A stretch of DNA of 64,000 nucleotides from Chrysogorgia sp. JL179-B06 (taxonomy: Eukaryota > Cnidaria > Anthozoa > Scleralcyonacea > Chrysogorgiidae), in NCBI GenBank assembly GCA_035772405.1, contig JAYKKM010000057.1, positions 505,501 to 569,500 on the forward strand, in the 5' to 3' direction. Numbering within the stretch: the stretch's first letter is position 1; the number at the start of each line of letters is the position of its first letter. Positions 50,220 through 60,719 of this stretch are shown here, in pieces. Below the pieces are notes generated by a model, which worked only from the letters and a program-made list of their open reading frames with translations, ran no database searches and had not been told where the DNA came from. The position numbers were made by a program, and so were the translations under genes.

Positions 50220-51975
50220 TGTGTGGTAGTAATACAAATAACTTGATTGTGGTGGAACAGGTCTGTTGTTCAAGGAGAATATTCAAGTAAAGAAGATTGA
50301 GAAAATGTCATTGGAGTTCTCAGAATGGGATATTGGTTGTGATCAGTTCAAGGCGAGATTATCCATCATTTATCGTGCTCCTTATTCTGTTATGAACTAA
50401 GTGACTTTAAGAACATTTTACCAGGAATTCAGTATTTACCTTGAATCTATTATTTTAACACCGGTCCCGTTAATTATCACTGGGAATTTTAACATACACG
50501 TTACGTTGATAATGTCGCTGATGCTATTGAATTCCTTGATTTACTTTTGTCTATGGGCCTCAAACAGCATGTAACACAACCTACACATGAAAGCGGTACT
50601 AGGGAATGTGACGACATTATTAAGAGTAATATTGTAATTGATTGTTACTTGTCAGATCATGCAGCAGTTCTTTGTCGGCTTAACTCGGCGAAACCTAAAG
50701 TGAAAGAGATTGCATATAGAAAGCTAAAGGCCATCAATATGCAAGCTTTTCATGGGGATCTTGTGGAATCTGAGCTTTGTGTGGATAAATTCACCGACCT
50801 GGAAGAGCTAACAATATGTTACAACACCACTTTGTCATCTCTTCTAGATAAGTATGCACCTCTTAAAACAAAATGTATTGTTGATAGGAAACGTGTTCCA
50901 TGGTTCAGCAGCACTATAGGAGAGGCTATAAGAGTCAGGCGTAAGGCAATGGAGTGTCACAAAATCAAAAACATTTTTGATGAACCAAGAACGTTGTGAA
51001 TATTCTAATCACATTGAAAATTGCATTAATCAGCGGCAATTGTTCAAGGTCACAAAATCTCTATGCAAGTCAAAAGACACGTCGTTTCCTCAAGGTGATC
51101 CTAACCAACTTGCAAATGACTTTGGCGAATATTTTATTCAAAAGATTGAGAATATTAACAAATCTTTGGAAGCTCTATCCACGCCGCTTCTTGTACCGAC
51201 AGGTGATGTTCATGCTCACGATTATGTAGATGTTCTTTTTACTAATTTTAGGACATTGTCGGAAGAGGTGCGAAGCCGGATTCAAAAATCTGCTCAGAAA
51301 TCCTGTGGCTTAGATCCTATATCAACATCTCTCTTACTTCAGCAACTTGATGTCTTATTGCCAGTTATCACACATATGATCAACTTATCATTTCAAACAG
51401 GCCATTTGCTTAAGAATTCTGGTCTTGACATAGCATTTAAGAACTTCCGTCCTATCAGCAATTTACTCTGTGTCTAAATTGTAAGGGAGGGCCACAGCGG
51501 AGCAGCTTGTGGAACATATGTCAGTTAATAACATGCATTCTCTACAGTCTGCATACAAGAAAAATCACAGTACTTAAACAGCCTTACTTAAAGTAAAGAA
51601 TGATATCCTGATGTCTAGGATTGTCAGCATGTTACATTGCTTGTATTGTTGGACTTAGAGTGCCTCTAACATAATTTTGTTTTTTCATCCCATCGAATGT
51701 ACGGTTTGTTTAAAATGTTTTAGTGGAAAAAAAATTCAATTTGGATAAATTGTCTAGTTTTTATGGCGTGTTGAATTTGGCATTTCGTGGCTCAGTGCCG
51801 TGGGACCAGGAGTCTGGGTCTAGCTCTTCTTTCTGACGTCACGCAAGGTAGTCAGCATTTCGCTTTGTTCTTCGTGTGTTGTTGTTCGATTCAATCACTT
51901 TAGAGTTTAGATATTGTTCAACAATTGTGTCCAGCAGTGAATCAACTTCCGATAGTGAAATAAGTTATCAGTCTG

Positions 51976-52192
51976 ATGGGGTATGTTGTAATAGAAGATG
52001 CAGGAATAAATAATAATGGAAATATTCCTCATGAAGACTCAGATGATAGTTATTCGGGCTTCGCATATGCAGAAGAACCTTTGGCTGACGAAGCCTGGCT
52101 AGAAAACTATAACCGAGAAGAGCAGGAACGGTTAGAGGTCGAGGAAAAGCTTACGAGAAGACTAAATGGTTCGATAGTAATAGGTGAATGGT
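51976..52192 (+). CDS. acidic exon of unknown gene inside the Kolobok-like element
   Basis: 72 codons ending at a donor (G/GTAAGC). Acidic, with EEPLADEAWLENYNREEQER and LTRRLNGSIVIGEW. The end resembles the segment before the zinc-binding 'EWCxCGxC' block of a family found near P2X-like genes in invertebrates, but the cysteines are not here. No downstream exon was found. Confidence 0.4.
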
Positions 52193-52217
52193 AAGCAATT
52201 TAAATTAGTATTAATAC

Positions 52218-52532
52218 TTAATTATTGTGGTAGTCGTACGCCATGTTGTTTCCGAGATTATCAGTCCTTAGCTTTTGATGGTTTGGTTTTGTTTGGTCAG
52301 GTAAAACATAGTATCTTCTCTCAAAATCCTCGGGCTGGAAATGGTCAGAGCAAAGTGTTGATGTTTTTGAAGGTTCGAAGACCCGTTTCGCTTTGATGAA
52401 ATCGACACAAATTTTTCTTCTCTTTTTGGCTTCCGGCCGGTAATCGTTGAAAAATGGAATGGTATGAAGACTTATACCATCTTTAAGACTCGCTTTATTG
52501 GTACATTTGGCAGCAACACAACTAAAAACCAT
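52218..52532 (-). CDS. THAP-domain exon
   Basis: MVFSCVAAKCTNKASLKDGI starts with the C-x4-C of a THAP finger; LCSDHFQPEDFERRYY gives the CxxH and the following F. The usual central Trp is not obvious in FNDYRPEAKKRRKICVDFIK. THAP fingers bind specific DNA; in Kolobok and P-type transposons they recognise the element ends. The rest of a transposase is missing, so this is the start of a deleted or spliced gene. Confidence 0.75.
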   Translation of the reverse strand: MVFSCVAAKCTNKASLKDGISLHTIPFFNDYRPEAKKRRKICVDFIKAKRVFEPSKTSTLCSDHFQPEDFERRYYVLPDQTKPNHQKLRTDNLGNNMAYDYHNN

Positions 52533-53990
52533 CTTTTTCCGACCATATATAATAGAATTGAGTTGTAAACATGTAAAGTATGTAAATGGTTATAACATTT
52601 GCATGACAGCCCGGCACAAGTACCTTGCGTGACGTCACAAAATATACTCGTTCCAATCCTCTATAAACGAATATTCCTCTCGGATGCATGCCAGCTAGAA
52701 TGCCTTTCTAGCCATTTTTAAACTGCAATAAAAATTGAACTAGTGCATGTAATTAAATTTTGTTTTCACAAATACTCTAGAAATAATGTCAAGATTTGAT
52801 ATACCTAAAAAACAATTGTGTTAGAAGCACTTTAAGTGCCGCCTTTGACACTATTCATCATAACAAATTGATTGATCGCTTAAGAACTGATCTTGGTATC
52901 GGGGCTAATGCTTTAGCTTGGTTTCAATCATACCTGGCAGACCGATGTCAACGCATGTCAGTGAATGGGGGGACACAGTCGAAAGTTTGACATGAATCAG
53001 GGTGTCCCGCAAGGTTCTTGCCTGGGTCCCATCTTGTTTACGGTATATACTCGTAGACTGTTCGAAATTGTCGATCAGCATCTTCCCCAAGTTCACTACT
53101 ATGCAAACGATACTCAATTGTATCTTTGTGTCCTAATGCAGATGCTGCTGTTACGTCATTATCTAACTGCATCAAGGCTATTCGTAAATGGTGATCTCAG
53201 ACAATCTCATGATAAATGAATCAAAAACTGAATTTGTACTTATTGGCACTAAACATCAGCTATCTAAAGTAGATATAGATCATATCGTGGTTGGAACGTC
53301 TGAGATTCGACCAGTTCCAGTTGTTCGAAACCTTGGTGCATGGATGGATACTAACCTTACCTTGTCAAATCACATTAGCAAAATGTGTAGCTCAGCGTTT
53401 TACCACCTCCATAACATCAAGTGGATTCGTAAATACTTACCATTGGATACTGCAAAGAGTCTAGTTCATGCGTTTATAACATGCTGCATTGACTATTGTA
53501 ATAGTCTGCTATATGGTCTTCCAGACTGTCAAGTGCACAAGCTTCAAAGAGTACTTAATGCATCCGCTAGGCTAATCTATATAACACACCTAGATATTGT
53601 CATATTACACCTCTTCTTCGTGAATTGCACTGGCTACCCATAAGGTTTCGAAACAATTTTAAAGTTATTTTAATAACTTATAAGGCCATACATGGATTAG
53701 CCCCAGAATATCTCAGTAACTTGCTGCACATTAAACGTTCATCATATAACCTTAGATCAACAAATAGTTTATTAGTTAGTTATCCTTCAATTAGAACAAA
53801 GTCTACACTTGGAGATAGAGCATTTGCTGTGGGTGCGCCGAAACTGTGGAATTCTCTTCCTGACGAAGTAAGGACGAACTTCGCCAACTAAATAGTTGAC
53901 ACTTTAAAAAAACAATTTTAATTAGCTTTCACTTAGTATTTTTATCTTTATACATTTTAGTCGATCACATGTAATGTGCACTTGATCATT

Positions 53991-55168
53991 TTATGTAATC
54001 TGCGCAATATAAATGATTAAATTATTATAATTATAATAATACAATAACTTTATATATTGTTATAATTTTAGGATCATTTGCAATTATGAGTTTTTGTCAC
54101 CAAATTCAATACTGGACCATGCTAATATTAGTAACCAACAGGTTACTAAAATTACGCTAGGACAAGTCATCAGCAATATCTCTGGGTGGCAGAGTCACTA
54201 CCACATTGTTGAGATCCAGTTACCTAAACCTTAGAAAGCGCACTGTACACGAGGGAGACTTAAGAAAAATCGAATCGCTTTTACAAGAAACTATGGACAG
54301 CATAAAATTATGTTCTGGTTATAGTTCACAACGATGAAGGTTCCATCACCAGAAAGAGGCTCTGCAGGAGTTACTGTAGAAGGTCGTCGTCTGGTATCCA
54401 ACATAACACTACGCATACAGTTTCGCTGAAAGATATTGTGGAAGAATTTGTTTCACGCCGGGTCAACAATCTCGAAAATCCCGCCATGTGCGTCTGCGCT
54501 ATTAGGCAAAATTTTCAGCGGTTACTCAATAAAGAATACAAAATGGCGTCGGGAAAATAGTGCTAGAATGTAGAACAAGTCGTCGAAGCCGTTTGTATAG
54601 AGGAAAATGAAACAGTTACCACTGAAGAACAACCTACATAATTCAGTGAGGTTTTAAAAGAGTCGTTGGCTTTGTTTGAAAGCTTTAGGGAGTGAGAAGA
54701 TGTGGCGAAATTCAAGCGTGAAGCTCTGTCTTGTCTGGAACACATCTACCACTCTACCAGAAGTGTGTTTTTTTAATAACGTTCTTCGCTACTTGCTTTG
54801 CCTTAACTTTATGTTGCAGAGCAAAAACAACTCTAGCAAAGCAGCTGTGCCTTGGTACTTCTGAAAAATATTTAGATGCATGCACTTGTGATTTTGAAAC
54901 AGATTCATGTAACAGTGACTTAAAGAAGTGTTGCCATGCATTGTTTTTAAATGAAGAGGTTCTACATGAGCCTTGTCAATTAGTTTCCCAATGAGTGGGA
55001 CAAACTCTTGTCGACTCTTACTTTTGGACTTTGGATCGCTTGGTTTTATCAGACATAGACTTTTTCAATATTGGATTCTTAAATTTCTCTACTGCTTATC
55101 TTAAGTCTATTAAGTTAGGTATTTGCAGCTTGATGTATTGATAACTTGACACAGGCACAGCAAAACCT
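53991..55168. other. spacer, no supported gene
   Basis: Follows the LINE tail. Several open frames below 90 codons without recognisable motifs. Confidence 0.4.
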
Positions 55169-55579
55169 TTACAACTTAATCTTAAGTCTGTTCTGATAAG
55201 ACCAAGGTTTCCAGGTACATGAAACGTCATTTCCATACGTTCCCTTTACATCATGGCAGTTATCCTGAGTAGCATTGCCAAAAGTAGAGAAATATGTAGC
55301 TGTATTATTTAATTCCCCACCAAGCATTGCCAGCATTTTCATGTCATTGGGAAATTCCTGAAATGAACACATGTCAGACAGACCATTTATTTGAAAGATT
55401 TGCCCTGTAGATCTGCCATTTGCTTGCATGTGGCCAGTGTCATGTGGCCAGTACCAGTGTGGCCCCGGTGGGCCCCCGGAAATATGGTGATGGTGGGCCC
55501 CAAACAATGACACACACTGCTCTCCCACTGAGCAGTGGGTCCCTATCGAATAGTTTTCCGGGCCCCATTTTCGAGCCAC
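55169..55579 (-). pseudogene. fragment of a multi-copy invertebrate gene
   Basis: The C-terminal part QEFPNDMKMLAMLGGELNNT with VSCTWKPWSYQNRLK has a conserved look that I associate with repetitive invertebrate genes (…PNDMKxLAxLxGELSNxAxYFS…CTWKPWxYxxR). The N-terminal third is low-complexity (HHHH, GGPPG) and probably unrelated. Function unknown. Confidence 0.35.
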
Positions 55580-56454
55580 GCCGCCCCTGGCCAGTGTACA
55601 TATTTCCTAACAACTAAAAATGTTTCCTGACAATTTGATCCAAATACAATAAAATTATCACTGCTTGAAGCTACTCACTTACCGGCATTAATAAAGCTAA
55701 CATGAAAATAACAAGCACTTTCATTTTTGCCAAATGGACAACCATCACCCCCCCTCATGCAAGAAGAAAGGCTCCCTCTGTTTTACCAAACCACTTTAAC
55801 ACACTTGCCCGAGTATTTACACTTCAGTAAAACATACCTAACCGAGAAGATATTCCCTTAAATCCCTAAAACAACCACTCACTTTTTCATCCTCATCAAT
55901 ATAATCCCTAAACTCCTCTTTCAGATGGTACATTTTCCCAATGTCAATCCCCTTGATTTTCTCAGATAGTTTGTTGCATGCAAGGAGTTTTGGAATGGAA
56001 CATTTAGACAAATGTATGCTGGTAATTGCTGTTCTTTTCTCCTTCACATACTTCATAGAAGATGCGAGTCTTTACTGCTTTGTACTTTCTTTACCCCATA
56101 ACCCCAGCAGTATAGTAAGTTACCCAGGGGCGGATTTAGGAATTTTTTGAACTACGTCAAAACTGAAAAATTGGTTGTCTGAAATGGCATTTCCTGCATT
56201 CTGAAAAACTATTCAGCAAAAATCTAATAGTTCTAACTTGTGTTTTCAATTAAATATTTTATCGTTTTTAAGGGCTTTTATGTTTTGGCATTATATTTTA
56301 TTATTTTGGGAGACACCTTTTAAGGAAATACCATGGTTTTGCTCCATTTCAGAGCTGATGTCAGCATACCTAAGAACACTGTTGTACAGTGAAACACTGA
56401 AACCGACATGGACAGCCAAGGCTCACAGCCACTTTCTTTGGCTGTTCGTCCCTA
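55580..56454. other. spacer
   Basis: A minus-strand 72-codon frame (55838-56056; GIDIGKMYHLKEEFRDYIDE) may be an exon remnant; too little to call. Confidence 0.3.
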
Positions 56455-56980
56455 TCTAACCTAACCTGTCTGGTTTTGAGTAGCCTGTACACAATACCGG
56501 AGGGTTACCGGATGTGCACAGGCTAGGTTTTGAGGCACCAGATACTCCCTTTATCTCAATCCAACCAGACATTGTCTGATTAGAAGAAGCTTTATCATAC
56601 CATATGGGACATTTCATGGACATAGAGGAGCTCATCTCTCTACATCATCCTGGTCATCTTAAGGTACACTATGCCACCTATCTAATCTGAGCTGTCTGGT
56701 TTTGAGGCACCAGATACCCCCTTACCTCTATACAACCAGAAATTGTCTGATTAGAAGAAGCTTTATCATACCATATGGGACATTCGTGGACATAGAGGAG
56801 CTCATCTCTACATCATCTTGGTCATCCTAACTAACTTACACTATGCCGCCTATCTAACCTGAGTTGTCTGGTTTTGTGGCACCAGATACTTCCCCTTTAC
56901 CTCTATCCAACCAGACATTGTCTGATTAGAAGAAGCTTTATCAGACTATATGTGACATTCCATGGACACATCATCCATTA
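56455..56980. repeat. 172-bp tandem repeat, about 2.7 copies
   Basis: GGTTTTGAGGCACCAGATAC recurs at about 56527, 56699 and 56871 (third copy GGTTTTGTGGCACC), each followed by CAACCAGAC/AATTGTCTGATTAG and GAAGCTTTATCA. Confidence 0.9.
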
Positions 56981-57470
56981 ACTCATAATAACATTATACT
57001 GGTATCTCAATAAAGAGGACCCAATCTGGATACAAACACACTAAAATAGTAACTGAAACTTTGTCAAACTTAAAAATAGGTATGCTTGGTGTACTTTGAC
57101 ATACATGTACCTACTCCTCCAGTAATGTGTATGTATTAAGGTATTTGATGTGCCCACTAACTGGTATAAGCAAGTGTACCCTGCAGGTAAATTCGGTCTA
57201 TTATGCATTCTCTAAAAGCTTGGTCATGTCATCATGTCCATGTTTTGATTGTTGATAAAAAAATGATAGAACCTTAATTAATTATAATATTATGTGAGGG
57301 ACATAATTTGCAGACAATTAAGAATAGGAGATTTATTATTACAACATACTGGTATATCATTATTTGTCAACATCATAATTTAACTGGTACAGCTGGTGTG
57401 CAAAAGAGGAGTTTTTTTGTTGACCTAACAGTTGATTTTGAATTTTTTCAATATTTCATTAATAAATATT

Positions 57471-57737
57471 TCATATTTCATTGTCATCACATTCTTGCTG
57501 TAGAAGATCCAACAGTTTTTTCACTTCATTAGCTTTGGTTTTTCTTTGATTGATCAGCACGAATATCAGTTCAACAACCTGATGAAAATTTCTGCTAAAT
57601 TTGCTCGCAATGTCGGAATTCACTCCCAAAATTCTTTCAAACTCCACAATTAACTAAAATGGGCAGAGCTGAGGGTCTTGTGCTGTTACTTGTGGTAGTT
57701 CGCCTTTCTTGTACAACTTTTGAATGGTTTCACTGTG
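57471..57737 (-). pseudogene. terminal exon, probably of the Crypton-derived gene upstream
   Basis: After the acceptor TTTGCAG the frame reads HSETIQKLYKKGELPQVTAQ…CPF, then a TAG, then LIVEFERILGVNSDIASKFS…LINQRKTKANEVKKLLDLLQ to a TGA at 57471. The in-frame stop suggests a pseudogene. The helical C-terminus is not recognised. It lies on the same strand as, and 340 bp downstream of, the Crypton-like first exon at 58191-58076. Confidence 0.4.
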
Positions 57738-58075
57738 CTGCAAAGATGCTTAAGGTAAGAATTCAGTGTTTTGTTAGATTCACTAAACATGTTGTTGCAA
57801 ATGCTGAATTTTTTGTTGTATGGCAGAGACTACAATTGCCTATCCAGAGCAGCTCTTAACAACAAGCTTGCTTTCTTGTAGTAATTCCCTTCATTTTTCC
57901 TTACAGACAGAATTTTGACAAGCATTTATTCATTTCTACCAAATTCATGTCATATTTATTGACAATTGTAAACAATGTTGTGGACGATTACTTGACTTTT
58001 CACGATATTTGATAAAATAATATTTTCAAACAAAATAAAGTTATCTGAATTCTTCAACGTATAGTAATTGCTCAC

Positions 58076-58191
58076 CTTTGAAAATTTTCAGACCAAATTT
58101 TGTTGCTTCTTTTGTACTTTTTGGAATAGCATTTTCTTTAAAATTAGTTAATTTCCTCATCTTTCACACTGACAAATCGGCTGGCAGCCAT
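58076..58191 (-). pseudogene. first exon of a Crypton-derived (QRICH1/ZMYM-like) gene
   Basis: MAASRFVSVKDEEI, then after a one-base frame change KLTNFKENAIPKSTKEATKF and GLKIFK at a donor (G/GTGAGC). 'F..EN..KSTKxATKFGxxLFK' is the start of the SAM-like domain in Crypton-derived genes that I know as abundant in cnidarians and related animals. The recombinase core is absent from the neighbourhood. Confidence 0.5.
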
Positions 58192-59574
58192 TTTACCTAA
58201 ACGCTGTAGTATCGTGAAATAATCCGAAGTAGCTTGGCCAATCAGCGTGTGCAGTTTTCTATAATCACCGGTGTGTTTACACTAAATTTTCATAACCCAT
58301 TTGTGCCTAAGTCAGCCCCAAAAGCCCCCTTTGTTATTTTACTCTAACGCCATATATGTACGATTTTACTCATCAAAGTGATAACCCTCAGCAAACAAAA
58401 TATTATTTGCCATATTTTCTCTATGAAGCCCCTCCTCTATTAAGCATCTCTCTTAATAACCGCCCTCCCACTCTTGAAGAGCTACTGTAAAATTCATAAG
58501 CTCCTCCTAAAGGGGGATATACTTCATGGTAACAATACATTTAGTTTCCCACCGTATTTTACGGTTATTGTTAGGATTAGGGTTAAGGATAGGGCTAGGG
58601 TTACGATTAGGGTTAGGATTTAGGTTACGGTTAGGGGTATAAAAAACAGATGGAAATCCGGTCTAGTGTTACCATGAAGTATATACCCCTAAAGGCACGA
58701 TAGAGGAAATACAGCAAATACTTTAAAAGGTTGCGATGGATAACTTAATTCTGCGTCTTTATCATCGTTTGCTGTAGTATCATCATGACCAATAAACAGA
58801 TCCTTAGGCCACACTTGACAAATATACCACTTGCCAATGCACTTATATGTACACAGTTAATCTTATTCCGGCAACAAACACAGGTTTCGAACAGTATCAT
58901 GAAACAACTACCCGTTTAAACTGAGAGTAGTGGTGAATTTGCCCTTCATTAACTGAGAAGTGTCAATACCTGATGGAAGTAAGGTTTTTGGGATCGTAGA
59001 ATTCTACAATAAGTGGTACATTCTCATTTGTGGCGTCTGCTTGCACCTGAAGACATTCTTGTTCCTTGCTTTTCTTTAACCACTTTAATTTTTCCTTGTC
59101 AGTTCTTCAAAGGATTTACGCGACAGTATATGAGGCTTAGTGGGTTCTGTAATGTACTGGACACTTTTTAAATGGCAGCAAATTAAACTTGGATTTACGC
59201 TTTTTGTTTTTGAAACTTCTCGACAATCGTCTAACTCGCAAAACAAACCACCATCAATGCCAAAGTTATGCAGTACATGTACGAGGTGGCTAGTGCCACT
59301 AAATTTGACCACCTAATTTGGGAAATTTTTGGGAAAACAGATGTCTGCTTGCGCATTGTGTACGTTCTTCTCATTACCACAATCACTGCTTAAACTATGG
59401 TCCAATTCACTCGCCTGCTGCAAGAGAGTCACTGGGGAGGAGTCGTCAAGTTTATCTGGTCGATCAATGTCTGTACACTTCACGTATGTGCTTCGTAAAC
59501 TTCAAACGCATTAAGTCGCTTGTAAATGTCATGACAGGTACAACAGTGGTAATGAGAAACTCTACTTGAAACCC
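58192..59574. other. spacer with a MITE
   Basis: Holds the 58511-58692 element. A minus-strand 75-codon frame (59085-59312) has no recognisable family. Confidence 0.35.
58511..58692. mobile_element. 182-bp MITE with internal telomere-like repeats
   Basis: Ends AGGGGGATATACTTCATGG and the inverted CCATGAAGTATATACCCCT pair over about 24 bp. Inside, 58561-58637 is a degenerate array of TTAGGG-like units (GATTAGGGTTAAGG, GGGCTAGGGTTACG). A related right end (GTCTAGTGTTACCATGAAGC) occurs at about 43520. Confidence 0.75.
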
Positions 59575-59770
59575 ACGACCTTCGGTGAGCTAGTCTGATG
59601 CTTTGCCGAGTGAGCTACAGGTCAAGTTGGGAGCTGGTGATCGAATGGTACTTGGATTATTATTTTACTTTACTGAAATTCCACATCAATCCTGGGCACA
59701 GATTAAATAAATGGCGATTGTCATGCAGTATTTGGATTTTCAAGTTTATAACTTGCAAACTGTAAGATAA
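59575..59770 (-). mobile_element. tRNA-related SINE copy, second
   Basis: Inverted copy of 11050-11240. Read on the minus strand, GACCTGTAGCTCACTCGG (A box) is followed by GGTCGTGGGTTTCAAGTAG (B-box-like), so the polymerase III promoter is better kept than in the first copy. Confidence 0.65.
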
Positions 59771-60719
59771 AATAGTACAAATAAAACATACTGTGTATAA
59801 GATTGAAAATGCTGTTTCTTTACCATATCTTTCATAACTGCATGATGTGAAGCAAATCTTTTCGTTGGTCGAATGATTGCTGGAAAACGATTTTGAAATT
59901 GTGAAGACTGGCTTTGTATCATCATTTTAAATCTTGTATAAATTCTTCCTGTTATATGGAGAAACCGTCAGGGATAACGACAATAACTATATGCTGGTTA
60001 AACCTGGTCACCCTTAATAATTGAGTTGTTTTTAAGCAAACGGATCATTTTTAATACACCGTTATACGTATATTGCACGAGCCGTTAGTCGAGTGCAATT
60101 TGGCAAATTGTCAAATATCACGAGTAGTGTAAATCCTTAATTGCACGAGCAAAATCATATGATTACTTGTTTGTTATTTCCATGACAAAATTACGTTTAG
60201 AAAACGCTCAACGTAATAATACCCTGCAACGTAATAATATCACGTGAATAGATCGAGAACAGCATACTGTATGATAAATTGAATCAGTCGAGCCAGAGAT
60301 GATCATAGGTAAGATTACTATAAAAATCGCACAAAAATGGCTCAAGATTAGTATTATAAAGCAATATTTTTAAAACGAGTTAACAGAGGTATGAAGTGAA
60401 GTTCAACATTCAAAAGTTGAATTGTTCAACATTCAAATATAATTGTTGATTTCAACGTTCATTCTTGCGAATCAGAGTCACTTTGAATAATAACTCGCCT
60501 AAAACTCTGTTTTCAACTTTGGGAGAACTGGATCCACTTTGGCCGACGTTGGAAACGACGTTGCAGTTATGGAATTGCTTGGTGGGAAGGGGTCGCTTCA
60601 TTCAAAACTGCTTGAAAGGAATGATTGTTGCTGACTGGTTGTTGGAGTTGACATAATCATCATTAATGGCGAGATTTTCGGCGGCGTAAGCGATTTGTTT
60701 ATAGCTTTAAGATAAGAAG
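59771..60719. other. spacer
   Basis: AT-rich, no gene recognised; short open frame at 60465-60656 without motifs. Confidence 0.4.

Larger units (their letters stand above)
51659..52831. mobile_element. Kolobok-like element with THAP gene, TTAA target
   Basis: Ends are inverted (AGTGCCTCTAAC at 51659; GTTAGAAGCACT ending 52831) with TTAG/TTAA on the two sides (51655-51658 and 52832-52835). TTAA targets and a THAP-domain protein are typical of Kolobok. Removing the segment restores the LINE motif LLVLLDLSAAFD exactly. Carries a minus-strand THAP exon and a plus-strand acidic exon. An internal pair TGACGTCACGCAAGGTA / TACCTTGCGTGACGTCA (51834, 52621) is also inverted. Confidence 0.75.
50230..53891 (+). 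pseudogene. LINE endonuclease/reverse transcriptase pseudogene
   Basis: Endonuclease remains: LSIIYRAPYS and PLIITGNFNIHV (GDFNxHV in active copies), then LSDHAAVLC. Linker and RT start: DPISTSLLLQQLDVLL, NFRPISNLL. After the inserted element: SAAFDTIHHNKLIDRL (motif A), NQGVPQGSCLGPILF (motif B), YYANDTQLY (the YADD motif C altered to YAND), NLGAWMDTNLTLSNHI, LPLDTAKSLVHAFI, LHWLPI-like MHWLPIRFRNN and LWNSLPDEVR. These match L2/CR1-type LINEs. There are many frame breaks and the catalytic Asp pair in motif C is altered, so it is dead. Confidence 0.85.
50220..53990 (+). mobile_element. L2-like LINE remnant, split by a Kolobok-like element
   Basis: Endonuclease, reverse transcriptase and C-terminal parts are recognisable in order, ending in an AT-rich short-repeat tail (about 53995-54045). 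The 51659-52831 segment is a later insertion. The 5' end is missing or degraded. Confidence 0.8.

Noticed and set aside
57659..57859. Plus-strand open frame with a signal-peptide-like start
   Set aside because: The minus strand here has an acceptor and an exon-like frame with better coding character; the plus frame ends in low-complexity sequence.
58561..58637. Chromosome end
   Set aside because: The TTAGGG-like array is short, degenerate and enclosed by MITE ends, with ordinary sequence on both sides.
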